Shown here in pieces: positions 35,742 through 47,734 of a stretch of DNA of 64,000 nt. This stretch comes from Condylostoma magnum. Its lineage: Eukaryota; Ciliophora; Heterotrichea; Heterotrichida; Condylostomatidae. The translations under genes were made by a program, and so were the position numbers. Positions within the stretch are counted from its first letter, which is position 1. Every line of letters begins with the position of its first letter. The stretch lies in NCBI GenBank assembly GCA_920105805.1, contig CAKKTI010000034.1:22463-86462 (forward strand). Direction: 5' to 3'. The notes below the pieces were generated by a model. The model saw only the letters and a program-made list of their open reading frames with translations, did no database searches and had not been told where the DNA came from.

Positions 35742-38447
35742 TTAAGATCTATACTGATAAATATTTTATTACTATCTCTTTTTCTGAGAATTAACATAGG
35801 AGTAGGCCTATCGATACTTCATATATCTCATTACTGATTTATTAGATGATGATGTGCTATTACTGCTATAATTATATTACGATGCTTATTTCCTAAATCC
35901 TGTTGTAATACTCTTAAACATGATTCAAATTTACATTGCCTTAGTTTTTAAAAATTTATTGGTAAAATTTATCAAAAGCTGAGCTCTCTTCTAAGTATGA
36001 TTAGAAGATTGAAGAGAATAACTGTAGATATTTTAAAGAGCTTGAATAAGACAATCCTTTTCTATACAACTGATCTTTTTAGATAGTGGATTAAATTTTT
36101 GGTTTAGTAATTGCTCAAAATTTTATTATTTTAGCTTTTTAAAGGAGTATAGCATTCGCTTGTATACATTTTAGCTTGATATTCTTTGTATTTAGAATAC
36201 TGATTATATTTCTTATGGACTTAATTTGTTGTATTTTAAGCAATAAATGGTCTTAAAGGCTTTAAAAACAGATTTATTTTGCATTCTTTTAAATACAGTA
36301 TTCATTATAAGACACTTCTTTTTGATTAATACTTATTTCAGCTCTTTAAATCCTTATCTTACTTTAGCATTTTTCTATTTATTTAATATCGTGAAAAGCT
36401 TCTAAAAACTTACAATGGATTGATTCTGTAGTTAAGCTCTTCTTACTAATTTTATCCAGCTATACGATACTCGTTTTTAGAAGACTTGACTCATTTGCAG
36501 TAAACCTTTATTAATCAATTCTTCTTTACTTAATTATTTCTGGTATATGTTCCAAAGCTCCTCAAAAGTCTATTCCAATAATTTTCTATTACATATTTGA
36601 TTCAGATTAGCTTCCAGTACTCTAACCTTTTTGTTTCTATACTTAGAGTAGTCATTCCAATTCTATAGCATGAAAAATGCATTTCTGTAGAAGTAACTGA
36701 AGAGTCTCTTATTCATCATTTAGTCTAATAAACTAAAAATAACTCCTCCTCCTAAAAGCTTTTCGTAATAATTTAGTATTCGTTTATAGGCAAATGCTGT
36801 TCTCTTGTGGAATATTTATTAGACAACATAAAACATTACCAGGCCTTTATGCTTTTTAATGTTATTTTTAAGCATTATGAGATTAAATCGTCTTCTAACT
36901 TATTCTTACAAGGCTTTTTTTATTTTATGGATAAATACTTTTCATTTGAAAGCCGTTCTTTTATATTATAGAATGCTATTGAATGAGTTTCTTACTACTT
37001 TTAACTAAATATCATCTAGCTTATATTGCATACTTCTTACTGAATTCCTTTTACTTGTAAAGGCTTTTTACTCTTCATTATGCTAAAATAAAAGTTCAGT
37101 TTTTATTAATTTGAAGCTATTACTTACTTATGTATTCAGTTAATCAGTAAGGTTAAAACTTGCCTACTTTTTCAAGATTTATTTCTATTTATTCCTATTA
37201 TACAATCTTTTGATTGTCTTAAATACTTTGTCAGTAGCTTTAAACCTTAAAACGCTTTAAATACAGTCATTTAGAATAATTATGCCTTGATTAATGCATT
37301 CTAGATTGTCCTAATGAATTCTTATGTTTTATACTCCTCATATGAATTAGCCAGTGAGCTTATCCTTGATAATTTTCATAAAGTTTCTTAACTTTTGCTT
37401 ATACATCTGTTTCTTTTAATTATTTTTCAACTTTTTGAACGGAGACTTATAAAGCACTGCTAGTTTTTTAATTGCTAATGAGCAGCTATTATATTTCTAA
37501 TAACTCATCAATAGCATTCCATTACCAAGCCTTTTCTTGACTAACCTATCCATAATCTATACAAGTTTTAGCAAAGGCTTATCTACACTCAAATACTTAA
37601 TTTTGTTATATCCTAGCAATTTTCTCCGATTCTCCATACATAAAAAGCACCTTAAAAGTTGCCTAATAGATTACTTATTTATTTTAACAGATTATTGCAT
37701 CATAAACAAGTCCTATCTAGATAAAGAAGAGCTTAATCCGAATCTAATATTAGCTCTTTTGAATTTAAAGGCTGAAAATCAAATTCTTTAAAAGTAATGA
37801 TTAAGTGTCTTAAAAAGTGCGTATGCTTTAAAATCCCTGGTATAAAAATGTTGCTTTATCAATTACAAAGCGTTGAGCTTTTACCTAGATGATTTATCTT
37901 TTATTACTTTGAATAGTTTTCAGATGGAAACTTACTTACGGCTTTCCTACTTCTTTTAGATATACATTCATATCTTCGAAAAGATTTAAATCTTTTTATG
38001 GTAGTTTTAATTTAATACACTAAATAGCCTATTGCATGCATTTTATATATCCCTTAATTATAGGTCTTTAGTAAAGTTTCAGTACATTAATTACTTAAAC
38101 GACTTTTGTAGATATTTCCTAGTATTTTTCTTTAAGATGCCTTTTAATTACTTTTGCCGTTTGAAAATGTTTTTTATCAATTGGAAGGATTATTATTTCA
38201 AAGCTTTTGATAAATTTCTTATCAAAATAGAACTCATTATTATTCTTAACTTTTAGAAGGAGTTTTAATCCTACTATTTCTTTTCTAATTTTTCATTAGT
38301 TTATTTTTTAGATTTTATACTACTGAGCTACTTTTAAAGACGTTTTCTCTTCTCATGTTCGTTGTATCAAAGCTAACGTAAATCCTTCATGTATTTTTAT
38401 AGGATAACAACTGACTAAGGGTCTAGTAATTCTGGGGAGATATCCAT
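35742..38447 (-). CDS. Long basic helical repeat protein, possibly Sfi1-like
   Basis: About 901 residues, strongly basic and helical, with scattered aromatic pairs in a loose repeat: units such as KRTAFKWKVFIHKIKKAL, KSFKQLMYWNF, KSVFKAFKTIYCLK and KKLKNNQKKQMYKQKLRNFM. Spacing of F/A-x2-F-x-W-like positions recalls centrin-binding Sfi1/IQ-type helices, which build contractile and basal-body filaments in ciliates. The match is to the pattern only, as the repeats are irregular. Strand choice rests on the absence of sensible protein on the other strand. The start is ATG 38445-38447 (MDISPELLDPQS) and the stop TAA 35742-35744. Confidence 0.5.
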
Positions 38448-38714
38448 TTAAATTTTTATTCTAATACATAAAATTTTTGCATTGAAATAGAAGAAATGCT
38501 AGCATATGTTAGTGATTTTGATTGTTTGTATTAATTTTAGCTATTTACCCACTAGTATGAATTTTTTAGAATACTTGCTTTAGTATTTAATTAAAGAAGA
38601 TTAACTGTTTTTGTATTAGGTAGTCTTGATACGCTTGTTTAGTGATTATTTTTGGTAATTAATACCATCTATAATACTTATACCAAAACTTCCATTCTTA
38701 ATTTCTAATAAAAA

Positions 38715-39617
38715 ATGAATCAATAAAGAACCAATTAGGGCGGCTTTTACTCTGGACCTTATGCCGCCAACAATAATCTATACTAGAATCAATATTAAGC
38801 ATCAAAAATCTAAGCTCCAAATTAAATAAACTATCCTTCAATTTAGAATTAAAACGATAATATGTACTCATCTCCACAACAAAACTACAACCCTTCTCTC
38901 AACATTCCTTCCTTCTAGCCACAAGGCCAAGATTTTGGATACTAAACTGAGGATTTCCCAGCTTTAGGAGTTTAGAATTAATATAAACTAGAAGGAGCTA
39001 CTGAGAAACAATTCACTTCTACTAGTTTCCATCCGAATGCCACAGCTTTTGTTCCTAAAGACTTCACTCCCTTTTAGTTTGACCCAGGCTTTGTTGATGG
39101 ATTTGTTCCGAAAACAGACCCTGAGGAAGATGATAGAAAAATATACGGGGTGTAAGGAATTAAGGCTCTTTAAAGAGACGTGGATAATAGTATAAAGGAA
39201 TTCATGTTTGGATAGAGTTTTAATAAGCTAAGCTAAAGGAACTCCTGGGATTTAAATAACGTTTTTTCAGATTCAGAGCTGGAAGATGAGGAAATGCCTG
39301 AGTTTTCCTTGCCAACTTGTTATTATCTGAGTAAGCCAATTCTAAAGCTTTCCCATATAAAGAAGTTTTCAGATATTACTTTGTTTTATGTATTTTACAA
39401 TATGCCAGGGGAGAAGTTGCAGGCACTGGCTGCTGAGGACCTGTATAGGAGAGATTGGATGTACGAGCCATATAAGTAGTTGTGGTTTTAAGCAAGAGCT
39501 GGGCAGTGAAGATCTCTAAATACGGAGAAGTGAGAGATTGTTCAGTGTGATAATCCATAAGGACAGTTTCTATCTAAAGAGGATGTTAGGGTAAGAAGGC
39601 CAGTTGCGTGAAATTAA
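38715..39617 (+). CDS. CNOT2: CCR4-NOT complex subunit 2 (NOT2-type)
   Basis: About 300 residues. A Gln/Asn-rich N-terminal half leads to the NOT2/3/5 domain: LPTCYYLSKP, HIKKFSDITLFYVFYNMP, LQALAAEDLYRRDW, then YKQLWFQ and EKWEIVQ. CCR4-NOT is the main cytoplasmic deadenylase, and this domain pairs with NOT3 and NOT1. In the middle, FHPNATAFVPKDF fits the PAM2 motif that binds the MLLE domain of poly(A)-binding protein, which is not a usual feature of NOT2. TGA near the end reads as Trp or stop (39609-39611); TAA 39615-39617 is given as the end. Confidence 0.85.
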
Positions 39618-39959
39618 ATGACACTTAAACAAAAGTTTGTTTTATTTAGTTATTTTGTAATTTGTTGTCGAACACTCTTCTTTTGTCTTATTAAATTATA
39701 GTTGAGGTTATATTGCTTTATGTATAGGAAATTGGAAGAGATTATTAAGAAATTAGTAGAGAGATAGATTGTATAGGTAGGGAAACAATGAATTTTAATA
39801 AGATTACATTTATAAGTTTATTTTTGATTAAAAATGTATAATTGCTTATAATATAACAATTTCATATTCAATTATATTTAGAGCGCAGATATAAGTGATA
39901 TTATAGTTTTCCTATAGTAAAATACAACTAATATAATGGGCAATTTTCCAATAAAATAA
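39618..39959. other. 342-nt AT-rich spacer
   Basis: Lies between the NOT2 gene and the mobile-element relic. AT-rich with no protein, RNA or repeat that I can support; it may include the worn edge of the relic. Confidence 0.5.
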
Positions 39960-42071
39960 TTACCTATCAATGTCTTGCTATATTTGAACTTTCATATATA
40001 AAATTATTGAATATATTATCATCAACTACTTTTATACACTATTATTGAACTCTCACAATTTGCTATTACTGAAATAACTCTCCTCCATAAGAAATACAAA
40101 TTCCAACAATTGATTCTTCTATGTATTAAATATCTCCACAGTAAGTAAAAGCTGCCTTTTTCTTAGTGGTCTTTAATTACTCTGCTTTCAAACATCAGAG
40201 ATTGGAGTCTTAATTAAATTAAATATCATTTCTTATCAATACTTTACTTCCTTCAATAATGCTGGCTGTTATACTTTTTGTATATTTCTCTATAATCTTA
40301 TTTTATCTTTACCTAACTTATTGTATTATCAACTTATCTTCTGTATTTATTAATTCATTTGGCTCGTATTAAGTTGCTCTATTTTATCCATTGTTTCAAG
40401 ATTGGTTTTATTCGGCCAATGCTTTGGTTATATCTTAATTACTAGCTATTAAAAAGTTTCCTTTTCCTGTTGTCAATATACTTTTTAAATCAGTTTTGTA
40501 ATATGATTTGAATCTATTTACAAGTTCTTAGGTTAAAGGATGATACTACTTGGTAATTCTTATTCCTATTTCACGCTCCTGCAAGAATGCTAAAAAGTCC
40601 TTTTAAAACCCTGATCCTTAGTTACATAGCACAGTTTATATATTTTTGCCAGTACACTTTAAAAATTGATCCAGGGCATCTGCAATACTGCTTGACTTTT
40701 TATTTGGTAAAAGCATTGAAAATCCATATTCAGAAAAATGATCTATGATATTTAAAATGTACTTTCTTTTAGGAGGCTCAGACCCATAAGCTATCATTGT
40801 TAAACTACATATAACAAGCTCAAATGGTTCAGTAGAATATATAGCTTCACACTCTGCTATTTATTTATATTAATTGCATGTAGAACATGTCTAAATAAAG
40901 GTTTTCATGTGCTTTGTGTAACCATTAAATTTAATTTTCATGTCTTTAAGCCTTTTTATACTTCATTACCAGCTTAAATGCGTATTATCGGGTTTTATAT
41001 GGCTATTGTGTAAAATATAATTTAATTCACTTTGAAATGGAATGCATGAATCCTTCTAACCCTTTTATCTTACGCATAATCGTGATTTTGATACTTTTGA
41101 TATCGGGTTAGGTGAAATAAAGTATTTTTATATATTATGTAGTTCTCTTTTTGGTATATTAGTTGATAATATTCAATTGTAGATTTATTCATACCTTAAT
41201 GGAGCTTTCTGAGAAAATTAAACAAATTATTTATTTATTGGCTTATTCCATTAAGTAATGCGCTCTTGCATATGCTCTTTACATTTTTCTATTGAAATGA
41301 GGCTATCTAATGAACTTACAGACCTACTATCTTATGAATCAAAAGGCCATCTTTTGTAACTGTCTTTATTTTCTGAATCTGTACTTTATAATCAATTATC
41401 CTAGTCACTTGATAGAGTGTTTATCTTTTGCTCTTGGTAACCCACTTGATCTTAAGACTATAACGCAGAATCTTAAGTGTTTGAAGCTTTATTCTTTTCT
41501 AAAAATTTCAAATAGTCAATTACATTTGCATCATCTTAAGAAGATGGGGAAAGTTTAGGTATGCGTCAATACTATACTCGTAGTTGACCTTATTATCTGG
41601 ATCTACTAATGAACTATAATGCTTTCCCTAATAATCGAAAATCAGTCAAATTTCTTAATCAGCATTTTTATTAATGGAAAATAAGTCATTCAAATTTTTG
41701 TCTATTACATTCACCTAAATATCATATGAAAAAGCAATTGATGCCAGGGATTGAAAATCTACTCATGCATCTTGCATCATAATATTATGTTCTATGTTAT
41801 TTAATTATTCAAATTGCTATCGATAAGCTCTTTTATGCCTTTCAAAATGTTAAATCGCATTCTATTTAATAACTGTAAACTATTCTTAGCTTAATCCCAT
41901 ACATACTGCTACTGCCCGGTATAGGAAATTTTCATCTCTGGCTATCTCTTGAGTTTCTAAAGAATAATAGTCAAATAGAAGATTATATCGATGTAAACTT
42001 TGATTTTAGTGTAATATAGGTATTTTGAAAGAATTAATAAGATTTTTAGGTCTAGATCTTTTAAGTGACAT
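39960..42071 (-). mobile_element. Broken relic of an integrase-bearing element with OTU-like part
   Basis: Read on the minus strand, the first part (about 41500-42071) resembles an OTU-type cysteine-protease domain. The second (about 39960-41150) resembles a retroviral-type integrase: a zinc-binding region with CSTCNQYK, then a core entering with LNIIDHFSEYGFS. An OTU-like domain beside such an integrase is known from some Ginger-type DNA transposons and some LTR-retrotransposon kin, so the class stays open between these. No reverse transcriptase, capsid or envelope part is seen, and no terminal repeats were found by eye. The copy is clearly not whole, with a few breaks, and looks moderately old. 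Confidence 0.6.
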
Positions 42072-42547
42072 TTTAAATTAAGAATAAAGAAGATTCCTAC
42101 AAACATTATGCAAATATGGTAAGATACCTATAAAATTATTAAGTCTGTAAATAAAGCTGGATTATGCAACGTCATTTAATAGTAAAGTGATATATTTCTT
42201 ATTTTCATAGATGCATAAAATTGTTATAAATTTTAGTAAACCAAATATTGTTGGCTTTTGATTAAAAGTCCTATGTGTACTAATACATACATATAATACT
42301 AACTAAGAGTTGTTTATATTATTTTAGCTAATACTCAATAGTACATTACACTTATTGTATATTTTATAACAAACTATCATCAAATTATATTCTAATAGCA
42401 GCCTAACATATGTAAATAAATGTTGAAACAAGACCGTAGAAACTCAATAGTGCTAGGAAAGAATCATCTATTAAATAATTTAGAAGTATTTTCGGCCTAT
42501 TCTAATATTACCTAAATATCAAAACTAGATTTAATTTTTCCATATAA
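42072..42547. other. 476-nt AT-rich spacer
   Basis: Between the mobile-element relic and the BLTP2-like gene. No gene, RNA or clear inverted repeat is visible; it may hold the relic's other edge and the promoter of the downstream gene. Confidence 0.5.
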
Positions 42548-45500
42548 ATGATTACTTTTGTTTTCTATATACTAGCTCTGATAAGTTTTGCTCCCTTTAT
42601 ACTATGAGCAGTTTCTACAGTACTATTCTATAAGCAGGGATTAAGGTGAACTCCTAATGGATACTTTAAATACAAAAGCATATCCTTTCAGTTCCCATTA
42701 AAGATAGATTATCTTGATATAACAGTGGAAAATAAGAAATTATACATAATCGTGAGTAATTTGATCTTCACAGATTATCAATCTTAGATTCAAAGGGAAA
42801 AAAAGCAGCTAGGAGTTATCTAAATGATTCTTATACGATTAATTTTAGTATGTTGTAGCAATTTAGTAGTTGTTGTCATTAATAATACAGAGATTAATTC
42901 TAAAGGACTCAATATACTATGTGATAAAATCTGTATTACTTTCAGTAATAGCAATAGTGGTAAAGTGACTACAAATATACTACTAAATAAACTTAAAGTT
43001 AACTGGGAGTTGCAATAAATCTTCGAAGCAAAAGAAATCATTGGAAAATATACTCTGCCAGGACTAGTCAATTTATACAGGAGTATTAGGAAAAGTAGAA
43101 TTGAAATCGAGTTATATAAAGGCAATTACTCACTAAGCTTTAGATTTCTTACATATATTGAAAGCTTATAAAGCAAGTAAAAAAGATAGAAATAATCATT
43201 AAAGCCTTATTAAATTAGAATAAGAATGCTAAAAACACAAGGTATCTTTGAAGGAATTCAATGCAATACCAGCAATATCCACATTTAAATTTGTCTTTAA
43301 CCTATATTATAGCTTTAATTACAGATTTTAAAACTATCTGCCTATAGCCAACAAATGGAAATTGTTAATTGTCCATAGTTTTTATTAACAAGGAAAAAGT
43401 CAAACAAGGATGATATAACAAGCATTGAATGCTAAGAATCTAAAGTGATTTTAATAACAGCTGTTGCAACGCTCATTGAAAAAGCTATAAGATTTGAGAA
43501 AAAGCTTAAATCATCCAATAGATAAGTGGAGAAATAGTTTAATATGGAAATCAGCAAAATCAACTTAGGATTTGCTTCTTCTTTTGAGCAATTCGATGGA
43601 TGTATCACAGACTTTTAGATTACAAATATAAAGAAATCAAGGGATGATAAATAAATGAAACTCACTGCTAAAAAAGTAGCTTTAAAACAAATTGAGGAAA
43701 TGATTCTAGATATCAGTTAAGTTGATTTAAATGTAAAAAATCAAGATTTGAGTATTATTTTTGAACAAACAAATATCTGGTTAAACTTTAATCAATACAA
43801 AGCGATATTTTTTATTGTTTATTAATGGATATCAATACTGAGTTATCATAAAAGGAAACAAAGCCAAAGTTAATCTAAATTAGTTGAAATACTTTTGAAT
43901 AATCTTAACATTAATATAAACTTTGAAAATTGAGTGTAATTACAAGCAATTCTAAGTAAATTTGATATAAAAATTCAAACATAATAACAACTATCTTTTA
44001 TTCTGGATAACATGGAGTTATATTTACAAGAAAAGACAAAGAATAAAATAATTCACTGTTAATTATGCAAAGTAACTAAAGCCCTTATAGAGCCAGTTCC
44101 CTTAATAGATGTTTTTATAACGAATATACAACTTATTTTACCTCACCAGGTATAGGTAGGTGTAAGAATCTGAAAAGTTATCAAAGCAATGTAAAAAATA
44201 ATGAAATGGTCTAAACGTCTAGTAAGTGGTAAATCCTCAAGAGAATTAGCATCTTTACAAGAAATTGCCAAAACTACAATAACAATTACAGGCATAGAAC
44301 TTGCTGCATTAGACGATCCAATAAGTATTGCTTTAAGAAAAAAGTATAATCTAGGGCCTGATATTACGCCAAAGCAAGTAAAAGAGTATGTTCTTTATCC
44401 CTTTATCCTGATATCTATAAATAAATTAATAGCTAAATTGGATAACTCAAATTTGTCAACGGTTGAATAAATTATTACTAATATGCAGAAAATAGATAAA
44501 TTTGAAATTCCTGATTAAAGCTTCTTTAAAAGTCTAAGTGCTCATTTTATAGATATTAGTATAGAAAATGCTCTGATATAAGTAAGAGAATTTGCACTGC
44601 CTTTACTGGAAGTTTAGTATATAGGTATTAGTGGAAACAGTATTATATCAATTAACAAAATTCAACTTCATAAATGGGCCAAGACTAAGATGCATTAGGA
44701 TTTTGACATTGATTTAGACAGTGTCTATATAAATTTCGGAATTGCTTATAATCCTATTATCAAAGATTTCAAAAACTTCATAAAATAAATTACAGTGAAA
44801 GCTCCTTCTAGTGAGTCTTTAAAATTATCATCTACTCCTAAATTTAATCAGATCGATTCAAATCGCTACAAAAATAATATACAGTTTAGAGCCAGATTGT
44901 AAAACATTAATTTTGATTTGATATATGGAACCAAGTATCACGATGTGCAGAAAATTTAGTTCTAAGTTGAAAATGCTTAGGTGACTAAAATTCACTAAAA
45001 GTTTAAGTTTAAGATTGAGTTGATTACTTTATCAAAACAAGAGGACAATGAATAATTCGTGAAGATTCTTAGACTTGACTGTAATCTAGATTATTTATAT
45101 GAAAGTAAACAGTTAAATCACTGAACAGTGCAAAAAGGCTTTCCATAGGATAACAAAGACATGTTTAAAAAGTTCCGTACTTAAAGACTAGTTTTAAACT
45201 TAGAACTAGATTTAAAAGCTTAGAATGATTAAAGCCTTATAATAACATACGATACTATATAAATTCCTTTTATAGAGGATTTATTACTGCTTTACTTATA
45301 GCCTCCTAAGTATCTCTAAAACATAACTCCATACAGCAAAAGGGCTGATTAGCAAGTTCCAACTACTATGAATATAAACAATTTGATGGGAAGAAGTATG
45401 AGACTGTTATTAGTCACTGATGCTAAGTAAGGGTTACAAGTAGTTGTAGATAAGCTAACATATCACTCCAGTATTAATTTTGAAAAAAATAGAGTGAAGC

Positions 45501-47281
45501 TTGAAGGTTAAGGACTGCTAACTAATATGCATGTTGCGTATTACAACGGTAAAGTGTATGCTAAAGCCTTCCCTAAGCAATTTAACATATATACTAATCC
45601 ATAATCAGACGATTTTATTTTTTCAAGTGAGTCAACAATTCTTACTTGCCCAGAAGTAGTTTACAACTAATCAAAAGATAGATAATTCGATCAAAACTTT
45701 GAGGTTAAAGGATTAAGAATGCTTATTACATAGTCAATTGGAACACTTCTTTTAAAACTTATTACATTTAATCCTTAACTTTTGAAAAGAAGAACTATAT
45801 AGAATATTGAGGATTAGGATGATAATTAATTTCTAGTAAGAAATTATTCAAGGATTAGTTCAGATATGACTATACAAAAAGCTAGTTGTATAAAGATCAA
45901 TTTATATACTCCATAGATTAACCTACAAAATGACGAAACTTTATCAAGCATCTTACTTGTAACTTCTAATATGATATGTACATTGAATTAAGACTATCTT
46001 CCATATGACGCCCTACTACTAGATACTAAGAGACATTTAACTATGTTTACTGAAAGCACAGAGTTCTTTATCACTCCATAGCTATTTTTATACAATAATA
46101 ATGTATTTTGACTGGAATATACTCATAGACTTATTGAACTTAATCCTAATCTAGAATAAACAATAGGAAATCTATTAAAGAGAATTCTATCAACTAGAGA
46201 CACCAATTTTGACATAATTCACTTTAGAAGAGCCTACAGTCAGTACGATTTCTTATCTGGCTGCTAAACTGAAAACATTTATCAATGGGCAAATTAAGAC
46301 AGAATTAGCAAATTTTACTTATCAATCCCAGAGCTATAGTGCAATATAGAAAGTGACCATCTATGAACCATTATAGATGTTTTCCAAGGCTTCATGGCCA
46401 ATGACTAAAAGATTAATGCAAGTGAGCTTGAGTTCTATAGGCTTGACGAGTTTAAACGATATGGAAGAATTCAACTACAAGAAATTTTAACGGAAAAGGT
46501 GTAAAGTTGTTTAGAAACATAACCTGGAATAATACAAAAACAGGTGCATTGCTAGATAGAATCAGCGTCTTTGAAAATGATGCAAAAACATGATGTGCTT
46601 CTGAAATCAGATATACAGAGATTAGTTGCAAATTTGACAACAAGAGACGATTCCTGTATAATTGCTAATGTTAGTATGCATAAGGCCCAACTCTATCATA
46701 ATTAAAACAAAATAGTATGTCCTTATATAAAAAATGAAAACGATTATTACGATGACTGCTAAATGCTCGAATTGAATTTAATGATTAAAGAAATTGAAGG
46801 AGCTGATGTTGCATCATGGCCCTTTGTGTAAAATTTTGAACTGTACTTGTATCCATTAACCATTGATATATCCACTTCCCTTTACAAAGACATATATCAT
46901 TTTATTTTCCCTAAAAACACAGATGATACTGGCCTAGTAGTAAATAAAAGACTAAAACCAGTTAGAAAAAGACCCCATATGCCTCATTTTTACAATTAAA
47001 TCAAGTTTTATTAAATTAACTTTGAGATTAGTGTCTATGGGTGAATTGGTTTAGGGAAAACAAAATTAGAAGTGACTTAGTTTATAAATAAAAACAAATT
47101 CAAGACCTTTAAAGCTGTATTAGACAAATACTTCAGCCATATCAAAAGTCGCATGTTGGCCTAGATTCCGAGTATTTTCAAGTAGAATATAGGATACTAA
47201 AAGGAAGATTTTGCAAATCAAGGTTCAAACGAGCAATTAGATTCTCAAACTACAAAATAACATAGTGTTTAGTAAAAATGA
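42548..47281 (+). CDS. Hobbit/BLTP2-like bridge lipid-transfer protein
   Basis: About 1577 residues, the longest gene here. A single N-terminal membrane anchor (residues 2-26) is followed by long stretches of alternating hydrophobic/polar beta strands, as expected for an RBG lipid-transfer groove. A KGFPQDNKDMFKKF segment may correspond to the GFWDK region, and the C-terminal block from about 46980 (RPHMPHFYNQIKF, then INFEISVYGWIGLG) resembles the conserved end of Fmp27/Hobbit/SABRE proteins. These sit at ER-plasma-membrane contacts and move bulk phospholipid. It is shorter than animal BLTP2 (about 2200). The end is TGA 47279-47281, or TAG/TAA a few codons before, overlapping the BUD31 ATG. 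Confidence 0.55.
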
Positions 47282-47724
47282 ATAGGAATAAAAGACTTAG
47301 AACCCGTCCCAAGCCGGAAGGCTGGGAGGAAATAGAGCCTACATTACTTGAATTCTAAAGATAAATGAGAGAAGTAGAAGCAGAACCATCTGAACTACGA
47401 CGAAAATTTGAGTCATTATGGCCAATACACAGGATTAACCATTAAAGATCAAGGTACCTATTTAACCTATTTTATAAAAAGCAATAAATATCCAGACAAC
47501 TCTACGAGTTCTGCTTAAGAGAAGGGTTTGGAGATAAGGCATTAATAGCTAAGTGGAAAAAGCCAGGATACGAGAAATTGTGCTGTATATAATGCATTCA
47601 AAATAGCAACCATAATTTCAGCACTACTTGCATATGCAGAGTTCCTAGAGACAGATTAGAGGATGATACGAGATTCGAGTGCAAACACTGTGGATGCAGA
47701 GGCTGTTCTAGTTGTGATATTTAA
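47278..47724 (+). CDS. BUD31: BUD31/G10 spliceosomal protein
   Basis: About 148 residues, colinear with human BUD31 throughout: [64 protein letters not shown] and [11 protein letters not shown], with the Zn-binding Cys clusters ending in [12 protein letters not shown]31 is a core component of activated spliceosomes. The protein ends CSSCDI, exactly where BUD31 ends elsewhere, and the next codon is TAA (47722-47724). Reading on would add about 50 foreign residues before a TGA. This is the clearest case in the window of TAA acting as a stop, while three internal TAA codons are Gln. Confidence 0.97.
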
Positions 47725-47734
47725 ACATTAAAAA

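Noticed and set aside
37537-38256. Plus-strand open frames rich in Leu, Phe and Tyr
   Set aside because: They are the complement of a long Lys/Gln-rich frame on the minus strand; T-rich complements of such genes always look hydrophobic.
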